A stretch of 9,032 nucleotides of DNA, taken from contig JAKSCF010000059.1 in the NCBI GenBank assembly GCA_022360735.1, forward strand, positions 1 through 9,032, in the 5' to 3' direction. The position numbers and the translations under genes were made by a program. How positions within the stretch are numbered: the stretch's first letter is position 1; every line of letters begins with the position of its first letter. Under the pieces are notes generated by a model. It ran no database searches. It saw only the letters and a program-made list of their open reading frames with translations, and had not been told where the DNA came from. This DNA is from Clostridia bacterium (GTDB lineage Bacteria; Bacillota_A; Clostridia; Peptostreptococcales; JAAYPU01). Positions 7,647 to 9,032 of this stretch are shown in pieces.

Positions 7647-8028
7647 AAAAACTTCTTAAAAATTTTCCATATCGACTAATTACTTTAATCTTCCTAATAC
7701 CATTAATCCCAACTTCAACAGGTTCAGATTTATAAACAGATAACAATATCGTCTTTCTTTTTATATTTGCTCCAATAATCATGCCTTTTACAATAGAAAA
7801 ATTCTTTTTATATATTTTAACTTCATCGCCGGTCATCATTTCAATATTTCCTACTGAAAAGCGGCGTGTTTCAACGTTATCTATAGTTTGTTGAGAAATA
7901 TTTTTGTCACTAAGAACTACCATGTTATTGGATAGATATATTTTTTCTTTTAACGTTGCTGCAATATATCCTAAAATGCTGATAATAAATACAACCGTTA
8001 AGAGAATAATTATATAATCTAAATGCAT
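7645..8028 (-). CDS. Unrecognised small protein with one N-terminal membrane segment
   Basis: I do not recognise this 127-residue protein. One hydrophobic segment lies at about 5-24 (YIIILLTVVFIISILGYIAA). A basic, probably beta-rich domain of about 100 residues follows, with alternating short hydrophobic runs (GDEVKIYKK, KGMIIGANI, KTILLSVYKS, GIRKIKVISRYGKF). That fits a single-pass protein, with the side of the membrane undecided. I chose the ATG at 8028 because AGGAGAGG (8033-8040) is directly upstream with good spacing. A longer frame to 8061 would start upstream of the Shine-Dalgarno site and reach the -10 region. The gene sits 70 nt after spoIVA in the same direction, has a strong-looking promoter and ends in its own terminator. 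A role in sporulation is only suggested by position. Confidence 0.75.
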   Translation of the reverse strand: MHLDYIIILLTVVFIISILGYIAATLKEKIYLSNNMVVLSDKNISQQTIDNVETRRFSVGNIEMMTGDEVKIYKKNFSIVKGMIIGANIKRKTILLSVYKSEPVEVGINGIRKIKVISRYGKFLRSF

Positions 8029-8032
8029 ACAA

Positions 8033-8040
8033 CCTCTCCT
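8033..8040 (-). promoter_or_regulatory. Strong Shine-Dalgarno site deciding the start at 8028
   Basis: AGGAGAGG on the minus strand, 4 nt before the ATG at 8028, selects the 127-residue form of the small membrane protein over a frame 11 codons longer. Confidence 0.7.
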
Positions 8041-8059
8041 AGAACATTTTGTACTTACC

Positions 8060-8089
8060 ATTATACATTTTATACAGGTCTTTTATCAA
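8060..8089 (-). promoter_or_regulatory. Sigma-A-like promoter for the small membrane protein gene
   Basis: On the minus strand TTGATA (8089-8084) and TATAAT (8065-8060) are 18 bp apart. The -10 is a perfect match and the -35 differs at one position from the vegetative consensus. The expected start near 8053 would leave a leader of about 25 nt containing the Shine-Dalgarno site. It lies wholly in the gap after spoIVA. Confidence 0.6.
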
Positions 8090-8098
8090 CTACTATAT

Positions 8099-9032
8099 CT
8101 ATATTATAATACAAATAAAATTCCCTTTTCCTTCGTTGGTTATTTTTTGAAGTGTTTTTTGCATTTTATATCTAACATTTTCCGGAAGTCCTACTAGTTT
8201 GCTTTGCATCTGCTCACTAACCAAATCATCTAATGATTTTCCAAAAATATTGGTGCCCCAAATTTTTGACGGATCTGATTCAAACTCATCTAATAAATAT
8301 TTTACAAGATCTTCACTCTGCTTTTCACTGCCAACTACCGGTGCTACTTCTGTAAAAATATCTGTTCGTATCATATGCAATGATGGTGCTCTGGCTTTTA
8401 ATCTGACTCCAAATCTGCTGCCTTGTTTAAATATTTCTGGGTCTTCTAATTCCATGTCTGCAAAATCCGGTGGAACTGTACCATATCCTGTTTCTTTTAC
8501 TTGCATTAAAGCTGTTTTAATTTTATCATATTCTTTTTTCGCATAGGCAAAGTCCTTAATCATTTCAAAGAATTGATAATCTCCTTTTACTTCATAGCCG
8601 GTTAGTTCTTCCAGTACATTATAGAATAAGTCCTCCACTGTATCGACCGCTATTTCAACTGTTCCTTCGCCCAAATCCACATTATTGATTTGGCTTTCTT
8701 TTACAATATCCATTTCTTTAAAATCATCTACCGAAGTTTTAACATCTCGAATGCTTGCAATATCTTTACTCCAATCTTTTATCTTTTCTATCATTTTAGC
8801 TTTTATCCAATGTTCTTTGCTGAGTCCATCGACCCACCCCGGTAATCTGAAATTGATTTGGCTGATAGGGAATTCAAAAAGAATGCTTTCTAATATGCTG
8901 TTAATGGTACTGATATTCATTCGAGCACAATTGGCAGCAATAACAGGTACGCCGTATTTTTCTTCAATATCTTTTTTAAGTTCTACTGCTCTTTCTGATT
9001 CGGGAAATATGGAATTTAAAACGATAATAAAA
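8099..9032 (-). CDS. spoIVA: SpoIVA, spore-coat basement-layer ATPase (C-terminal 310 residues)
   Basis: SpoIVA is made in the mother cell and hydrolyses ATP to polymerise on the forespore surface, where it forms the base of the spore coat and is also needed for cortex formation. The frame is open to the window edge (FIIVLNSIFPESERAVEL, then KYGVPVIAANCARM), so the methionine at 8920 is internal. About 310 of some 490 residues are present, and the N-terminal P-loop ATPase part lies outside the window. Visible features are the middle domain (FEFPISQINFRLPGWVDGLS, SIRDV, TGYEVKGDYQFFEMI) and the C-terminal domain (IRTDIFTEVAPVVGSEKQSE, DDLVSEQMQSKL), ending GKGNFICIII. This closely resembles the Gly-Lys-Gly tail of Bacillus SpoIVA. 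I see no terminator directly after the stop, so sporulation transcripts may continue into the small membrane protein gene. Confidence 0.95.
   Translation of the reverse strand, partial: FIIVLNSIFPESERAVELKKDIEEKYGVPVIAANCARMNISTINSILESILFEFPISQINFRLPGWVDGLSKEHWIKAKMIEKIKDWSKDIASIRDVKTSVDDFKEMDIVKESQINNVDLGEGTVEIAVDTVEDLFYNVLEELTGYEVKGDYQFFEMIKDFAYAKKEYDKIKTALMQVKETGYGTVPPDFADMELEDPEIFKQGSRFGVRLKARAPSLHMIRTDIFTEVAPVVGSEKQSEDLVKYLLDEFESDPSKIWGTNIFGKSLDDLVSEQMQSKLVGLPENVRYKMQKTLQKITNEGKGNFICIII

Noticed and set aside
8199..8546. Open frame of 115 codons on the plus strand opposite spoIVA
   Set aside because: It is fully antisense to well-recognised SpoIVA coding sequence and its product is a serine/leucine-rich shadow.

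Overview
The window is AT-rich bacterial chromosome from a spore-forming member of the Firmicutes, most likely class Clostridia. The evidence is the C-terminal part of the sporulation coat protein SpoIVA, the conserved yggS-sepF-yggT-ylmH-divIVA-lspA-rluD-pyrR run, purine-rich Shine-Dalgarno sites and frequent GTG/TTG starts. I cannot name a genus from the sequence.

Layout. On the plus strand at the left edge is the end of an NCS2-family nucleobase permease (1-659). It is followed 18 nt later by a purine-type phosphoribosyltransferase gene (678-1220), and the two look like a salvage operon. The phosphoribosyltransferase reading frame has an in-frame TAA at codon 8, although everything after it is intact. 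A convergent gap (1221-1448) holds a large perfect-arm inverted repeat and a terminator hairpin best formed in minus-strand RNA.

Everything else is on the minus strand. Read in transcription order from the right edge it is: spoIVA (C-terminal 310 residues, 9032-8099); a short unrecognised protein with one membrane segment (8028-7645), with its own promoter and a terminator whose stem contains the stop codon; a gap with a candidate promoter and nine tandem 11-bp degenerate repeats (7434-7533); then a tightly packed operon of a membrane-anchored HlyD-like adaptor protein, yggS, sepF, yggT, ylmH, divIVA, lspA, rluD and pyrR, ending at the hairpin near 1340-1367.

How the genes fit together. SepF, YggT and DivIVA are division, septum and membrane-organisation proteins. 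YlmH is an S4 RNA-binding protein linked to ribosome quality control. YggS handles pyridoxal phosphate, LspA matures lipoproteins, RluD modifies 23S rRNA, and PyrR senses pyrimidine nucleotides. This is largely a conserved housekeeping neighbourhood, and I found no evidence of a defence, mobile or biosynthetic system. The points that deserve a second look are the 11-bp repeat array in the probable leader of the HlyD-like gene, the interrupted phosphoribosyltransferase, the large palindrome in the convergent gap and the small unknown protein next to spoIVA.
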